This document shows positions 47,566 through 57,420 of a stretch of 64,000 nt of DNA, one piece after another. Below the pieces are notes generated by a model, which saw only the letters and a list, made by a program, of their open reading frames with translations, did not search any database and was not told the origin of the DNA. Both the position numbers and the translations under genes were made by a program. Each line of letters begins with the position of its first letter. Positions within the stretch are counted from its first letter, which is position 1. Source of the DNA: Chitinimonas arctica (GTDB lineage Bacteria; Pseudomonadota; Gammaproteobacteria; Burkholderiales; Chitinimonadaceae); NCBI RefSeq assembly GCF_007431345.1, contig NZ_CP041730.1:1860001-1924000 (forward strand). Reading direction: 5' to 3'.

Positions 47566-50500
47566 TCAGGCAACATCCAGCGGTTTTTTCACGCCGTACC
47601 AGGCTGCATATAGCGCCGGCAGGAATAGCAGCGTCAGCAGGGTAGCCACGAACAAGCCGCCCATGATGGCCCAGGCCATGGGCCCCCAGAAGGTGGAACG
47701 GGTCAACGGCACCATGGCCAGGATGGCCGCGGCAGCGGTCAGCATGATGGGCCGGAAACGTCGAACCGCCGATTCGACGATGGCATGCCAAGGATGTTCC
47801 CCTTCGGCCGTATGTTGATCGATTTGATCGACCAGAATCACCGAATTGCGCATGATCATGCCGGCCAGCGCGATCACCCCCAATTGGGCGACAAAACCGA
47901 ACGGCACCTGGAACAACAGCAGCGTGGCGGCCACACCTATCATGCCCAAGGGGGCGGTAAGCAGTACCAGGATCATTTTGCTGATGCTCTGCAACTGGAA
48001 CATCAACAGCGTCATCACCGCCAACAGCATCAATGGCATCACCGCCATGATGGAGCTCTGTCCCTTCACGCTGGATTCCTGCGAGCCGCCGATCTCGATG
48101 CTGTAGCCGATGGGCAGGCTATCGTTCAGCTTCTTCATTTCGGGCCATAGGCTCATGGTGACATCCGGCGCCTGCGCGCCCGACACGTCGGCGCGAACCG
48201 AGATGGTCGGCATGCGGTTACGCCGCCAGACGATGCTTTCCTCGCTTTCGAGCTTGAGGCGCGCGACCTGGCTAACCGGCACGTACTTGCCGTTGTGCAG
48301 ATAGATCTTGGCGTCCTTCAGATTGTTGAGGTCGGTACGTTCGGGCACATCCAAACGCGCCACCACATCGATGGTCCGATCATGCTCGCGGTACTGCGTC
48401 ACGGTGATACCGGTCATGGAGGTCTGCAGCGCGATCGACAGCTGTTGCGAGGTGATGCCGAGGGCGCGTGCCTTGTCCTGGTCCACTTCCAGCCGCATTA
48501 CCTTGACCCGCTCGCTCCAATCGGTGTTCACGTGGCGCACATGGGCGTTGCCGCGCATCAGGGTGGCAACCTGTTCGGCAATGCCCTTGAGCTTGACGTG
48601 GTCGGGACCGGCCACCCGGAACTGCACCGGATAGCCAACCGGCGGACCGTTTTCCAAACGGGTTACCCGGCCGCGCACCAGCGGAAAATCGGTGTCGAAC
48701 AGCTTCTGGATCTTGTCGAACACGGCATCGCGCACATGTTCGTTCTTGGTCATGACCATCAATTGACCGAAGTTCAGATTGGGCAGCTGTTGTTCCAGCG
48801 GCAGATAGAAGCGCGGACTGCCGTTACCGACATAGCTGGTGACGCTTTCGATATTCGGGTCGCCCTTCAGCTTGGCCTCCAAGGCCTTGATCTGGCTTTC
48901 GGTCTGCGCATAGGTGGAAGCCTGCGGCAGCCAGACGTCCACCATCAGCTCCGGCCGGTTGGACGCGGGGAAGAACTGCTTGGGCACGAACTTGAACAGG
49001 CCGACCGACACGACAAAGGCCAGCAGCGTCACCACGATGACGGTCTTGCGATATTTCAGGCAGGCATTCACCAAGCGGCGGAAGCGGGCATAGAAAGGTT
49101 TCTGGTAAACGGCATGCTCGTCGCCGTGGTGCTTGCTTTCCGGCAGCAGCTTGAAGCCGAGATAGGGGGTAAACACCACCGCGACCACCCAGCTAAGGAT
49201 CAGGGAAATACCTACCACCTGGAAGATCGATACCGTGTATTCGCCGGCATTGGACTTGGCCAGTCCCACCGGCAGGAAGCCGGCGGCGGTGATCAGCGTG
49301 CCCGTCAACATCGGGAAGGCCGTGGTGGTATAGGCATAGGTAGCCGCCCGCAGCCTGTCCCAGCCCTGCTCCAGCTTCAGCGCCATCATTTCCACCGCGA
49401 TGATGGCATCGTCCACCAGCAAGCCCAGCGAGATGATCAGCGCGCCCAGCGAAATACGCTGCAGATCCAGGCCGAAGGCGTACATGGTGAGAAAGGTCAT
49501 GGCCAGCACCAGCGGGATGGACAGCGCCACCACCAGGCCGGTACGGAGTCCCAGCGAGATAAACGATACGGCCAGCACGATGACCACCGCTTCCATCAGG
49601 CTCTTGATGAACTCATGGATGGAATCGCCGACCACCTTGGGCTGGTCGGAAATCGCATGGATCTCCACGCCGACCGGCAGTTCGGCCCGCAGGCGCGCCA
49701 GGCTTTCATTCAACTTTTTGCCCAGCTGGATCACGTCGCCGCCCTTGCGCATGCTGATGGCCAGGCCGATGGCTTCCTGGCCGTTGAAGCGCAGCTTGGC
49801 CAGGGTCGGGTCGGAATAGCCGCGATAGACATTCGCCACGTCGCCCAGCCGGAAAGTCCGGTTATTGGCGCGGATGCCGATATTGCGAATCGCTTCGATC
49901 GAGTCGAACTCACCCGTTACCCGCAAGGCTACCCGTTCGCTGCCCGACTCCACCGTACCGGCCGGCACCACCGCATTGGTGGCCTGCAGCGTCTGGAACA
50001 CCAGTTGCGGATCGAGTCCCAGCGAGGCGAGCTTGGCATTGGAGGTTTCGACATAGATCTTCTCGTCCTGCACGCCCATATAGTCGATCTTGTTCACATC
50101 GGGCACATGCAGCAGTTCGGCGCGGGCCGCATCGACGTATTTCTTCAGTTCGGCATAGCTGAAGCCGTCGCTGGTAAAGGCATACAGATTGCCGAAGGTA
50201 TCGCCGAACTCATCGTTGAAGAACGGGCCCTGCACGCCGGCGGGCAAGGTATGGCGCATATCGCCGATCTTCTTGCGGACCTGGTACCAGATGCCGGCCA
50301 CATCCTTGGGCGGCACGCCTTCCTTCAGGTTGATCATCAGCTGGTTTTCGCCGGCCTTGGAATAGCTGCGTACAAACTCGATCTCCGCCATCTCCTGGAG
50401 TTTTTTCTCCATCTTGTCGGTGACCTGCAGTTCCATATCGCGCGCCGAGGCGCCCGGCCAATAGGCCTGGATGATCATGGCCTTGAAGGTGAATTCGGGG

Positions 50501-50619
50501 TCTTCCTTCTGGCCCAGCCGGGTATAGGAAAACACCCCGGCCAGCATAAAGACCACGATAAAGTACAGCACCAGTTGCTGGTGCTTGAGTGCCCATTCGG
50601 ACAGATTGACGCCACGCAT
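47566..50619 (-). CDS. RND efflux pump inner-membrane transporter
   Basis: Proton-driven exporter of the AcrB superfamily. It has 1017 residues with 12 predicted membrane segments and two large periplasmic loops. TM4 carries the paired acids in LGLLVDDAIIAVEMM that relay protons. The periplasmic domain has YWPGASARDMELQVTDKMEK. It is closer to the HAE1-like, MFP-paired family used with lipoprotein adaptors than to metal pumps, but the substrate cannot be predicted. AGAGGA precedes the ATG. It follows the MFP gene by 18 bases. Confidence 0.93.
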   Translation of the reverse strand: MRGVNLSEWALKHQQLVLYFIVVFMLAGVFSYTRLGQKEDPEFTFKAMIIQAYWPGASARDMELQVTDKMEKKLQEMAEIEFVRSYSKAGENQLMINLKEGVPPKDVAGIWYQVRKKIGDMRHTLPAGVQGPFFNDEFGDTFGNLYAFTSDGFSYAELKKYVDAARAELLHVPDVNKIDYMGVQDEKIYVETSNAKLASLGLDPQLVFQTLQATNAVVPAGTVESGSERVALRVTGEFDSIEAIRNIGIRANNRTFRLGDVANVYRGYSDPTLAKLRFNGQEAIGLAISMRKGGDVIQLGKKLNESLARLRAELPVGVEIHAISDQPKVVGDSIHEFIKSLMEAVVIVLAVSFISLGLRTGLVVALSIPLVLAMTFLTMYAFGLDLQRISLGALIISLGLLVDDAIIAVEMMALKLEQGWDRLRAATYAYTTTAFPMLTGTLITAAGFLPVGLAKSNAGEYTVSIFQVVGISLILSWVVAVVFTPYLGFKLLPESKHHGDEHAVYQKPFYARFRRLVNACLKYRKTVIVVTLLAFVVSVGLFKFVPKQFFPASNRPELMVDVWLPQASTYAQTESQIKALEAKLKGDPNIESVTSYVGNGSPRFYLPLEQQLPNLNFGQLMVMTKNEHVRDAVFDKIQKLFDTDFPLVRGRVTRLENGPPVGYPVQFRVAGPDHVKLKGIAEQVATLMRGNAHVRHVNTDWSERVKVMRLEVDQDKARALGITSQQLSIALQTSMTGITVTQYREHDRTIDVVARLDVPERTDLNNLKDAKIYLHNGKYVPVSQVARLKLESEESIVWRRNRMPTISVRADVSGAQAPDVTMSLWPEMKKLNDSLPIGYSIEIGGSQESSVKGQSSIMAVMPLMLLAVMTLLMFQLQSISKMILVLLTAPLGMIGVAATLLLFQVPFGFVAQLGVIALAGMIMRNSVILVDQIDQHTAEGEHPWHAIVESAVRRFRPIMLTAAAAILAMVPLTRSTFWGPMAWAIMGGLFVATLLTLLFLPALYAAWYGVKKPLDVA

Positions 50620-50637
50620 AAGGTGTCCTCTCCGGGC

Positions 50638-51681
50638 TTATTGGCGATTAAGCTGGCTGGCGGCGAGCCGGACAGCCTGGTTGGCGTGCAGCAGGTGAGC
50701 CCCGGCGGTCACCACGGTTTCCCCGGCCTTCAAGCCGCCGGCCACCAGCACCACATCATTGCGCACACCGGCCAATTGCACCGGACGGGCGGCAACACGG
50801 CTGGTCTTGCCATCCACCACCCAGACCTTGGGCTGACCATCCTGGTCATAGATGGCGGTCAGGGGCAGCGTAAATCCGGCGTGGCCTTGCTCGCCGGGCA
50901 GCAGGACATTGGCGGTCATACCCAGCCGCACGGCCTCATCCGGATTTTGCAAGGTGATACGGGCGGCATAGGTGCGGGTAATCGGATCGGTATCCGGCGC
51001 CATCTCGCGCAATTTTGCCTGGTAGCGCTTGCCCGGCGTGGCCCACAGCACCACGCTCAGGTCACTGGCCTTGCGCAGTTCCTCGACCCGCGATTCGGGT
51101 ACGCTGACCACGACCTCCCGCTCGCCATCCTCGGCCACCTTGATCACCGGCGTACCGGCCGCCACGACCTGGCCGACCTCGGCGGTCAAGGCGGTCACGA
51201 TACCCGCGCGCTCGGCTTTCAATAGGGTATAGCCACCCTGGTTGGCGCTCAGGCTGAACTGCGATTTGGCCGCATCGAATACAACCTTGGCCTGATCCAC
51301 CTGGGCCTGGCTGACAAAGCCTTGCGCACGCAGCTGCTGTGCCCGGTCAAAATCCATCCTGGCCTTGTCGAACTGGCTCTTGGCGGTGGCCTGCTGCAGC
51401 ACCACGTCACGCGCGTCCAGGCGCAACAAGGCTTGACCGGCCTTGACCGATTGGCCCAGCTCGACGTAGCGCTCAAGCACCTGGCCAGGAAGGCGGAAAG
51501 CCAGCTGGCTTTCGCGGCGGGCGCGCACTTCGCCGGAATAGCTGGCGCCGGTGGCAATGCCGGTGGGCTGAACTACCGTGGTCCGCACCGGACGCACATC
51601 CTCGTACTTTGCCTCGGTCTTACCGCAAGCGGCCAGCGCGCTGCCGATGGCCAACAACAAGGCCAGGTTTCGTTTCAACAT
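50638..51681 (-). CDS. RND efflux periplasmic adaptor (membrane fusion protein), lipoprotein
   Basis: Links the RND pump to TolC. The ATG at 51681 gives 347 residues with a lipoprotein signal ending LLAIGSALAAC (lipobox LAAC). A lipoyl-hairpin-barrel layout follows: SYSGEVRARRESQLAFRLPG, the alpha-hairpin around LRAQGFVSQAQVDQAKVVFD, GGYTLLKAERAGIVTALTAE, then the beta-barrel. GGAG precedes the start. It lies 16 bases after tetR and 18 before the RND gene. Confidence 0.92.
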   Translation of the reverse strand: MLKRNLALLLAIGSALAACGKTEAKYEDVRPVRTTVVQPTGIATGASYSGEVRARRESQLAFRLPGQVLERYVELGQSVKAGQALLRLDARDVVLQQATAKSQFDKARMDFDRAQQLRAQGFVSQAQVDQAKVVFDAAKSQFSLSANQGGYTLLKAERAGIVTALTAEVGQVVAAGTPVIKVAEDGEREVVVSVPESRVEELRKASDLSVVLWATPGKRYQAKLREMAPDTDPITRTYAARITLQNPDEAVRLGMTANVLLPGEQGHAGFTLPLTAIYDQDGQPKVWVVDGKTSRVAARPVQLAGVRNDVVLVAGGLKAGETVVTAGAHLLHANQAVRLAASQLNRQ

Positions 51682-51697
51682 CAGAGGTTCTCCGTTT

Positions 51698-52381
51698 TTA
51701 CGAATTCGTGCCGGGGCGTACGCCCAGGCCATGGATCAGGGTTTCGATAACGATGTCGAGGTAGCGATCCAGATCGATGCCATCGTTGCCACATACGTCG
51801 GTGTGCTTCCAGACCATGGCCATCACCACCGGCGCGGTCACCACCTTGACGGCCAGTTCGACCGGCTGCGGCCGGAACTCGCCCCGGTCGATGCCGTACT
51901 GGAGGGCGCGACCGATCAGCGCTTCACCTCGGGCAATCACCTCTTCGCGGTGAAAGCGCGCCAGCTCGGGAAAGTTATTGGATTCGGCGATCATCAGCTT
52001 GGGGATGCCGGATAGCCGGGTGGCGCCATTGAGTTGCCACCAGGTGCGTATCACCTGGGTCAGCAACTCGGCTGCCGAGCCCTCGAAATTGGCCAGCAGC
52101 GCTTCACCTTCCAGCAAGGCGGGCGCGAAGGACTCGCGGATCACGGCCTTGAGAATTTCTTCCTTATTGGCGAAATAGCGGTAGATGGTGCCGGCGGTCA
52201 CACCGGCAGCCCGCGCAATATCTTCAACCTTGGTTGCGGCAAAACCACGCGCCACGAACAGATCGAGCGCGGCATCGAGTATCTCGCCCGGCCGGGCATC
52301 CTTGCGGCGCGTCCAGCGCGCCACGGTATCGAGAACGGCGCAACACGCTGCCGGATCGCTGGGGGGCTTGGTGGATTTCAT
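51698..52381 (-). CDS. TetR/AcrR-family transcriptional regulator of the efflux operon
   Basis: Probable repressor of itself and of the pump genes. The 227 residues from ATG 52381 (an ATG three codons earlier is possible) have an HTH at about 32-78: ILDAALDLFVARGFAATKVE, then IARAAGVTAGTIYRYFANKE. The ligand-binding C-terminal domain is variable. It is the first gene of tetR-MFP-RND-tolC, and a near-palindrome sits directly upstream. The inducer is unknown. Confidence 0.92.
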   Translation of the reverse strand: MKSTKPPSDPAACCAVLDTVARWTRRKDARPGEILDAALDLFVARGFAATKVEDIARAAGVTAGTIYRYFANKEEILKAVIRESFAPALLEGEALLANFEGSAAELLTQVIRTWWQLNGATRLSGIPKLMIAESNNFPELARFHREEVIARGEALIGRALQYGIDRGEFRPQPVELAVKVVTAPVVMAMVWKHTDVCGNDGIDLDRYLDIVIETLIHGLGVRPGTNS

Positions 52382-52392
52382 GACAACCATAG

Positions 52393-52410
52393 TAAATGAA
52401 TGTTTATTTA
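52393..52410. promoter_or_regulatory. Possible TetR-family operator upstream of tetR
   Basis: TAAATGAATGTTTATTTA is an imperfect inverted repeat (seven of eight positions in each arm match, 2-base centre), located 12 bases before the tetR ATG in the tetR-argB divergent gap. The location suits autorepression by the TetR-type regulator. The site is AT-rich and partly low-complexity, so chance is possible. Confidence 0.4.
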
Positions 52411-52586
52411 TTTTCCTAATTTACGCTGCCCAGCGTATTCGGGCAAGCGTGCCAGGGTCCTGGCCGATGAACGGCGCGGATACAAGACCCGAAGTACTCG
52501 CTGTCTGCACTAAGGCGTGCCGGCACGGTCTTTCACGCTAAAATCCCCTATCGGAACCGCTCCAACCCAACACAAAAGGACACCGC

Positions 52587-53486
52587 ATGCCCGCCGTTGA
52601 ACCCATTTCCGCCCAGACGGCGGCCGACAAGGCCTCCATCCTGGCGGAAGCCATGCCCTATATCCGCCGCTTCTTCGGCAAGACCATCGTGATCAAGTAC
52701 GGCGGCAACGCCATGATCGATCCGGAGCTGAAGGAAGGTTTCGCCCGCGACGTGGTGCTGCTGAAGCTGGTGGGCATGAACCCGGTGGTGGTGCATGGCG
52801 GCGGTCCGCAGATCAATGAGTTGCTGGCCAAGATCGGCAAGCAGGGCGAGTTTGTTCAGGGCATGCGGGTCACCGACAGCGAAACGATGGAAATCGTCGA
52901 AATGGTGCTGGGCGGCCTGGTGAACAAGGAAATCGTGTCGCTGATCAATCAGCATGGCGGCCGCGCGGTCGGCCTGACCGGTAAGGACGGCCACTTTATT
53001 CGTGCCCGCAAGATGTATCTGAAGGATGCGAGCGGGCAGGAACAGATCGATATCGGCCAGGTGGGCGAGGTCGATAGCATCGACCCCGAGCTGGTCGCCC
53101 TGCTCGACACCCGCGACTTTATCCCGGTGATCGCGCCTGTCGGTGTCGGCCAGCAAGGCGAAGCGTTCAATATCAACGCGGATCTGGTGGCCGGCCGGCT
53201 GGCCGAGGTACTGGATGCGGAAAAGCTGATCCTGATGACCAACACGTCCGGTGTACTGGATAAGGAAGGCAAGCTGCTCACGGGTCTTACCCCCTCCATC
53301 GTCGAGCAACTGATCGCGGATGGAACGATCTCCGGCGGCATGATTCCCAAGATCGCATCGGCGCTGGAAGCCGCCGTCCGGGGCGTGAACGCCGTGCACA
53401 TCATCGATGGCCGGGTAAAGCACGCCCTGTTGCTCGAAGTGCTCACCGACCACGGCGTGGGCACCATGATCACCCGGGAAGACTAG
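52587..53486 (+). CDS. argB: Acetylglutamate kinase
   Basis: Second step of arginine synthesis: phosphorylates N-acetylglutamate. The 299 residues show the kinase GG loop KTIVIKYGGNAMID, MNPVVVHGGGPQINELL, and the C-terminal GGMIPKIASALEAAVRGVNA. An AAAGGA Shine-Dalgarno precedes the ATG. It is divergent from tetR and not in an arg operon. Confidence 0.97.
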   Translation: MPAVEPISAQTAADKASILAEAMPYIRRFFGKTIVIKYGGNAMIDPELKEGFARDVVLLKLVGMNPVVVHGGGPQINELLAKIGKQGEFVQGMRVTDSETMEIVEMVLGGLVNKEIVSLINQHGGRAVGLTGKDGHFIRARKMYLKDASGQEQIDIGQVGEVDSIDPELVALLDTRDFIPVIAPVGVGQQGEAFNINADLVAGRLAEVLDAEKLILMTNTSGVLDKEGKLLTGLTPSIVEQLIADGTISGGMIPKIASALEAAVRGVNAVHIIDGRVKHALLLEVLTDHGVGTMITRED

Positions 53487-53593
53487 GCGATTCGATGGGC
53501 CGGCCGCACACTACGTGGAGCCGCCGGTCTTGCGCGAAGCGGGCGCTGCTCTATTATTTTTATGATGACCATTGCGAACGGAGAGAGTGCAGC

Positions 53594-54025
53594 ATGAAAA
53601 CCGCCCGTCAGCTTCTGCAGGAAAAGTCTCGCCAAGCCATTTTCTCGGTACCCCCCAATGCCACTGTCTATCAAGCGCTGCAGCTGATGGCCGAGAAGGA
53701 TATCGGCGCGGTGCTGGTCATGGAGGGCGATGCCCTGGTGGGCATTTTTTCCGAGCGCGATTACGCCCGCAAAGTGGTTTTGCAGGGCAAGACCTCGGCC
53801 GGTACGCCCATTCTCGATATCATGACCAAGCGGGTCATGTTCGCCAAGCCCACCCATACCGTGGATCAGTGCATGGCCATCATGTCGGAAAAGCGCTTCC
53901 GCCATTTGCCGGTCATGGACGGCACCACCGTCCTGGGGGTACTTTCCATTACCGACCTGGTGCGCGAACAGCTCGCCGAACAGCAATTCCTGATCGAGCA
54001 GCTGGAACACTATATCCACAGTTGA
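53594..54025 (+). CDS. CBS-domain protein
   Basis: Small cytoplasmic protein made of two CBS domains, which usually bind adenine nucleotides. The start at 53594 (MKTARQLLQEKSRQAIF) gives 143 residues. Domain 1 has NATVYQALQLMAEKDIGAVL and GIFSERDYARKV; domain 2 has THTVDQCMAIMSEKRFRHLP and GVLSITDLVRE. No catalytic domain is attached, so its partner is unknown. A strong terminator follows. Confidence 0.92.
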   Translation: MKTARQLLQEKSRQAIFSVPPNATVYQALQLMAEKDIGAVLVMEGDALVGIFSERDYARKVVLQGKTSAGTPILDIMTKRVMFAKPTHTVDQCMAIMSEKRFRHLPVMDGTTVLGVLSITDLVREQLAEQQFLIEQLEHYIHS

Positions 54026-54041
54026 CTCGGTCTACGCAACC

Positions 54042-54075
54042 CACTCAGCCGGCCTTGCGCCGGCTGAGTGCTTTT
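54042..54075 (+). terminator. Terminator after the CBS-domain gene
   Basis: A perfect 12-bp stem (CACTCAGCCGGC/GCCGGCTGAGTG) with a 5-base CTTGC loop is followed by CTTTTAC. It ends 18 bases before the ATG of the ChaN-like gene. Confidence 0.88.
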
Positions 54076-54092
54076 ACTTCCCTGGAGTAGCC

Positions 54093-54922
54093 ATGAAGTT
54101 GTCCCCCTTGCTGCTAGCCGCTGTACTGGGCAGCAGCACACTGTGCCAGGCGGCCTGCCAGCAGCTGGATATCCAGCCGCTGCACGCCTTGAAAGCGGAT
54201 TTCCTGTTGCTGGGCGAAATGCATGGTACCGAGCAATCGCCGGCCTTCGCCGGCGAACTGGCCTGCAATCTTTTGGAAGACGGCAAGGGGCTCTTGCTGG
54301 GATTGGAAATCCCCCGGCCGAACAGGCCAGACTGGATGCCTACCTGCGGTCGCGCGGCGACGCGGCGGCCCGCCAGGCCCTATTGGACGGACCTCACTGG
54401 GATAGCAGCAAATGGGCGGATGGCCGCAGCAGCGAAGCCATGCTGAAACTGATAGAACGTGTGCGCCAACTGCGCCAAAGCGGCAAGCCCGTCGATCTGC
54501 TGGCTTTCGCCGATGGTGGCGCTCTCGGCTATGCGCGTATGCTGGCCACCACGCAGGCCAGCCGTAAACTTCGGGTGCTGGCCCTGGTGGGCAACGTCCA
54601 TGCCAATCGGGCCGAGCTAAACAGTTATACCGGTGCACCGCCCATGGGGGCGCTGCTGGCGGAACATGGCCGTACCGTCAGCCTGAATGCCAGCTATCCA
54701 GGCGGCAAGGCCTGGCTTTGCATGGATCAGTTCGGCTGTGGCCCGCAAGCCCTGACGGGCAGCCCCAAGGCCTTGCCGGCGGGTCGCATCAGCCTGGTCG
54801 AAGCACGCCGCGACAAGGTCTGGCTGTATGACGGCTGGTACGACCTGGGGGAACTGAGCGCATCGCCGCCCGCGCGTCCAGCCCCGACACCGCCGCCCCG
54901 GTCCGAACAAAAGACAAGTTGA
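54093..54922 (+). pseudogene. ChaN-like (haem-binding uptake) protein, frameshifted
   Basis: The first frame from ATG 54093 has a signal peptide (MKLSPLLLAAVLGSSTLCQA) and LLLGEMHGTEQSPAFAGELA, typical of ChaN-like proteins, up to GLLLGLEIP. The family sequence then continues in another frame as AEQARLDAYLRSRGDAAARQ, through DLLAFADGGALGYARMLAT, to a stop at 54922. One missing base in the C5 run at 54311-54315 explains the break and restores a 276-residue protein. ChaN homologues bind haem and may sit in iron uptake; the role here is unknown. Confidence 0.75.
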
Positions 54923-54925
54923 TAG

Positions 54926-55585
54926 ATGGTTACCTGGATTTTTGACCTGGACAATACGCTGCACGATGCCGAGCCTTTCATCTTCCCCGAGATGAATCGC
55001 CTGATGACGCGTTATATGGCGACCCATCTGGATATGAGCGAAGAGCAGGCGGATAGCTTGCGTCTGCACTACTGGCAGCGCTATGGCACTACCCTGGCCG
55101 GCCTGCTGCGCCATGACGGGGTGGATGCGGCCCATTTCCTTAGCGAGACCCATCACTTCCCCCATCTGCTGAGGCAACTGCTCCCGATGCGCGGCATGCA
55201 AGCCATGCTGCGCCGGCTTCCCGGCCGCAAGATCCTGTTCACCAACGGGCCGCAAGCCTATGCCTTGGCGGTATTGCGCGGCCTGGGCATTGCCCATCTG
55301 TTCGACGGTGTTATCGCCGTCGAACATACGAGGCTGCGACCCAAACCTGAAGCGATCGGCTACCGCCAGCTGCTGAAGCGCTATCGGCTGGATCCCAGCC
55401 GCTGCATCATGGTCGAAGATACCCACGCCAATCTGGTCACCGCCCGCAAACTGGGCATTCGCACGGTCTGGCTAGGCAGGCGGGCTAGACATGGCTTCAT
55501 GGTGGATTTGGCCTTGCCGGCGCTGGCGCATCTGCCCCGCCATGCCAAGCGGCGCGGCTGGCTGATTTCTAATAACCAAAAATAA
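54926..55585 (+). CDS. HAD-family pyrimidine 5'-nucleotidase-like hydrolase
   Basis: Cytoplasmic HAD phosphatase of the SDT1/PHM8 type. The 219 residues have motif I FDLDNTLHDA at the N-terminus, motif II TNGP, motif III lysine in RPKPEA and motif IV VEDTHANLVTA. The cap is small and helical. It begins 3 bases after the ChaN-like stop. A substrate such as UMP or another nucleotide is a family-based guess. Confidence 0.88.
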   Translation: MVTWIFDLDNTLHDAEPFIFPEMNRLMTRYMATHLDMSEEQADSLRLHYWQRYGTTLAGLLRHDGVDAAHFLSETHHFPHLLRQLLPMRGMQAMLRRLPGRKILFTNGPQAYALAVLRGLGIAHLFDGVIAVEHTRLRPKPEAIGYRQLLKRYRLDPSRCIMVEDTHANLVTARKLGIRTVWLGRRARHGFMVDLALPALAHLPRHAKRRGWLISNNQK

Positions 55586-55687
55586 GAAAATATTACTTTT
55601 TTAGTATTTTATTGGAATAACAATCTTCGCTAAAGTCCGCTCAGAGCCAAGTCACCGGCGTTTTTTCTGACTAAAAGCGGGCAAGCT

Positions 55688-56692
55688 GTGATCGCGTTAC
55701 AACACCTTTCCAAGACTTATCGCGCCGAGGGCCGCAGCGTCCACGCCCTGCGCGATATCAATCTGCAGATTCCCCAAGGCCAGATTTTCGGCATCATCGG
55801 CCGCTCCGGTGCCGGTAAGAGCAGTCTGCTGCGCAGCCTGAACTTATTGGAACGGCCGGATTCCGGCTCCATCCGAATCGCCGGCGAGGAAATCACCACC
55901 CTGGATGCGGCCGGCCTGCGCGCCCTGCGCCGCCGTATCGGCATGGTGTTCCAGCATTTCAATCTGCTCAGCCATCGCAACGTGGCCGGCAACGTGCGCT
56001 TCCCCCTGGAGCTGGCCGGCGGTCATACCAAAGCGGACATCGAGGCACGGGTCAATGAACTACTTGAACTGGTCGGCCTGACCGAACAGCGCGAGCAGTT
56101 TCCCAGCCAGCTTTCCGGCGGGCAGAAGCAGCGGGTCGGCATTGCCCGCGCGCTGGCCACCCAACCGCAGCTGTTGCTATGCGATGAAGCCACCTCGGCG
56201 CTGGACCCGGAAACGACGCTTACCGTCTTGCAACTCCTGCTTGATATCAATCGGCGACTGGGCTTGACCATCGTCCTGATCACCCACGAGATGGCGGTGG
56301 TAAGGGCAATTTGCGACCGCGTGGCGGTGATCGACGACGGTGCCATTGTCGAAAGCGGCCCCGTCGCCGAGGTCTTTCTCCATCCTCGCCACCATGCCAC
56401 CCGGCGCATCGTTGCCGAAGGCGCTTACACGCCGCTGCCGACGCTGGGGAAGCAGGGCGCGACGAGTACCCGGCTGTTGCGCCTCACCTTCCTGGATGGC
56501 GCCACCTACGAACCGATCATTGCCGACGTGGGCCAGCAACTGGATGCGCCCATCAATATCCTGCAAGGCAGTATCGGGCGCATCAAGGACCGTCCATACG
56601 GCCAGTTGATCATAGGCTTCGACGGCAATGCCGTACGGGCCCGCCGCGCATTCGAAGCCCGCGGCGTGCACGTCGAGGAGTTGACGGCATGA
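55688..56692 (+). CDS. metN: Methionine ABC transporter ATP-binding protein MetN
   Basis: ATPase of the MetNIQ importer for D/L-methionine. It starts at GTG 55688 and has 334 residues: Walker A GRSGAGKSSLLRSLN, signature LSGGQKQRVGIARAL, Walker B LLCDEATSALDPE. The C-terminal NIL domain (about 265-334, TFLDGATYEPIIADVG) senses methionine for trans-inhibition. It overlaps metI by 4 bases. The AT-rich upstream gap has a small TTATT-GG-AATAA palindrome (55609-55620) but no recognised SAM riboswitch. Confidence 0.95.
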   Translation: MIALQHLSKTYRAEGRSVHALRDINLQIPQGQIFGIIGRSGAGKSSLLRSLNLLERPDSGSIRIAGEEITTLDAAGLRALRRRIGMVFQHFNLLSHRNVAGNVRFPLELAGGHTKADIEARVNELLELVGLTEQREQFPSQLSGGQKQRVGIARALATQPQLLLCDEATSALDPETTLTVLQLLLDINRRLGLTIVLITHEMAVVRAICDRVAVIDDGAIVESGPVAEVFLHPRHHATRRIVAEGAYTPLPTLGKQGATSTRLLRLTFLDGATYEPIIADVGQQLDAPINILQGSIGRIKDRPYGQLIIGFDGNAVRARRAFEARGVHVEELTA

Positions 56693-57363
56693 ACAAGGAT
56701 TTCGACTGGAGCCTGATCGATTGGACCGATATCGGCCTGGCCACGCTGGATACCCTGACCATGCTGGGCGTTTCGCTGGGCTTTACCCTGGCGCTCGGCT
56801 TGCCGCTCGGCGTGCTGCTGTTCCTGGCCGGGCCGCGCCAATTGCTGGCCAACGGCAAGGTCTACGCCCTGCTCTCCTTCCTGGTGAACGTACTGCGCTC
56901 GCTCCCTTTTGTCATTCTCCTGATCGTGCTTATCCCCTTGACGGTCAAGCTGGTCGGCACCTCCATCGGGGTGGCCGGCGCGATCCCGCCACTGGTGGTG
57001 GGGGCGGCGCCCTTTTTTGCCCGCCTGGTGGAAGCGGCGCTGCGCGAAGTGGATCACGGCATTGTCGAGGCTAGCCAGGCCATGGGCGCCGATATCTGGC
57101 AGATCGTGACCCGCGCGCTATTGCCCGAAGCCCTGCCAGGCCTGCTGGCCGCCGCGACGGTAACCGCCGTTACGCTGGTTTCCTATACCGCGATGTCCGG
57201 TGTGATCGGTGGCGGCGGCCTGGGCGACCTGGCCATCCGTTACGGCTATCAACGCTTCCAGACCGAGGTCATGGCCATCACCGTACTGGCGCTGCTGGTA
57301 TTGGTCCAGCTTCTGCAGATGGCCGGCGATTGGCTGGTACGCCGCATCGCGCATCGACGCTGA
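56689..57363 (+). CDS. metI: Methionine ABC transporter permease MetI
   Basis: Membrane subunit of MetNIQ. The ATG at 56689 overlaps the metN stop (ATGA) and gives 224 residues with five or six predicted membrane segments. The EAA coupling loop reads EASQAMGADIWQIVTRALLP, and SYTAMSGVIGGGGLGDLAIR follows. It lies 57 bases before metQ. Confidence 0.95.
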   Translation: MNKDFDWSLIDWTDIGLATLDTLTMLGVSLGFTLALGLPLGVLLFLAGPRQLLANGKVYALLSFLVNVLRSLPFVILLIVLIPLTVKLVGTSIGVAGAIPPLVVGAAPFFARLVEAALREVDHGIVEASQAMGADIWQIVTRALLPEALPGLLAAATVTAVTLVSYTAMSGVIGGGGLGDLAIRYGYQRFQTEVMAITVLALLVLVQLLQMAGDWLVRRIAHRR

Positions 57364-57420
57364 GCCCCCTATTCCTGCTTCCCCAAACCTATTTGAATCC
57401 CACTGCCCGAGGACCAAACC

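Noticed and set aside
55586..55687. SAM or other methionine riboswitch ahead of metN
   Set aside because: The gap is only 102 bases and AT-rich, with no recognisable conserved core; only a 12-base palindrome is present.
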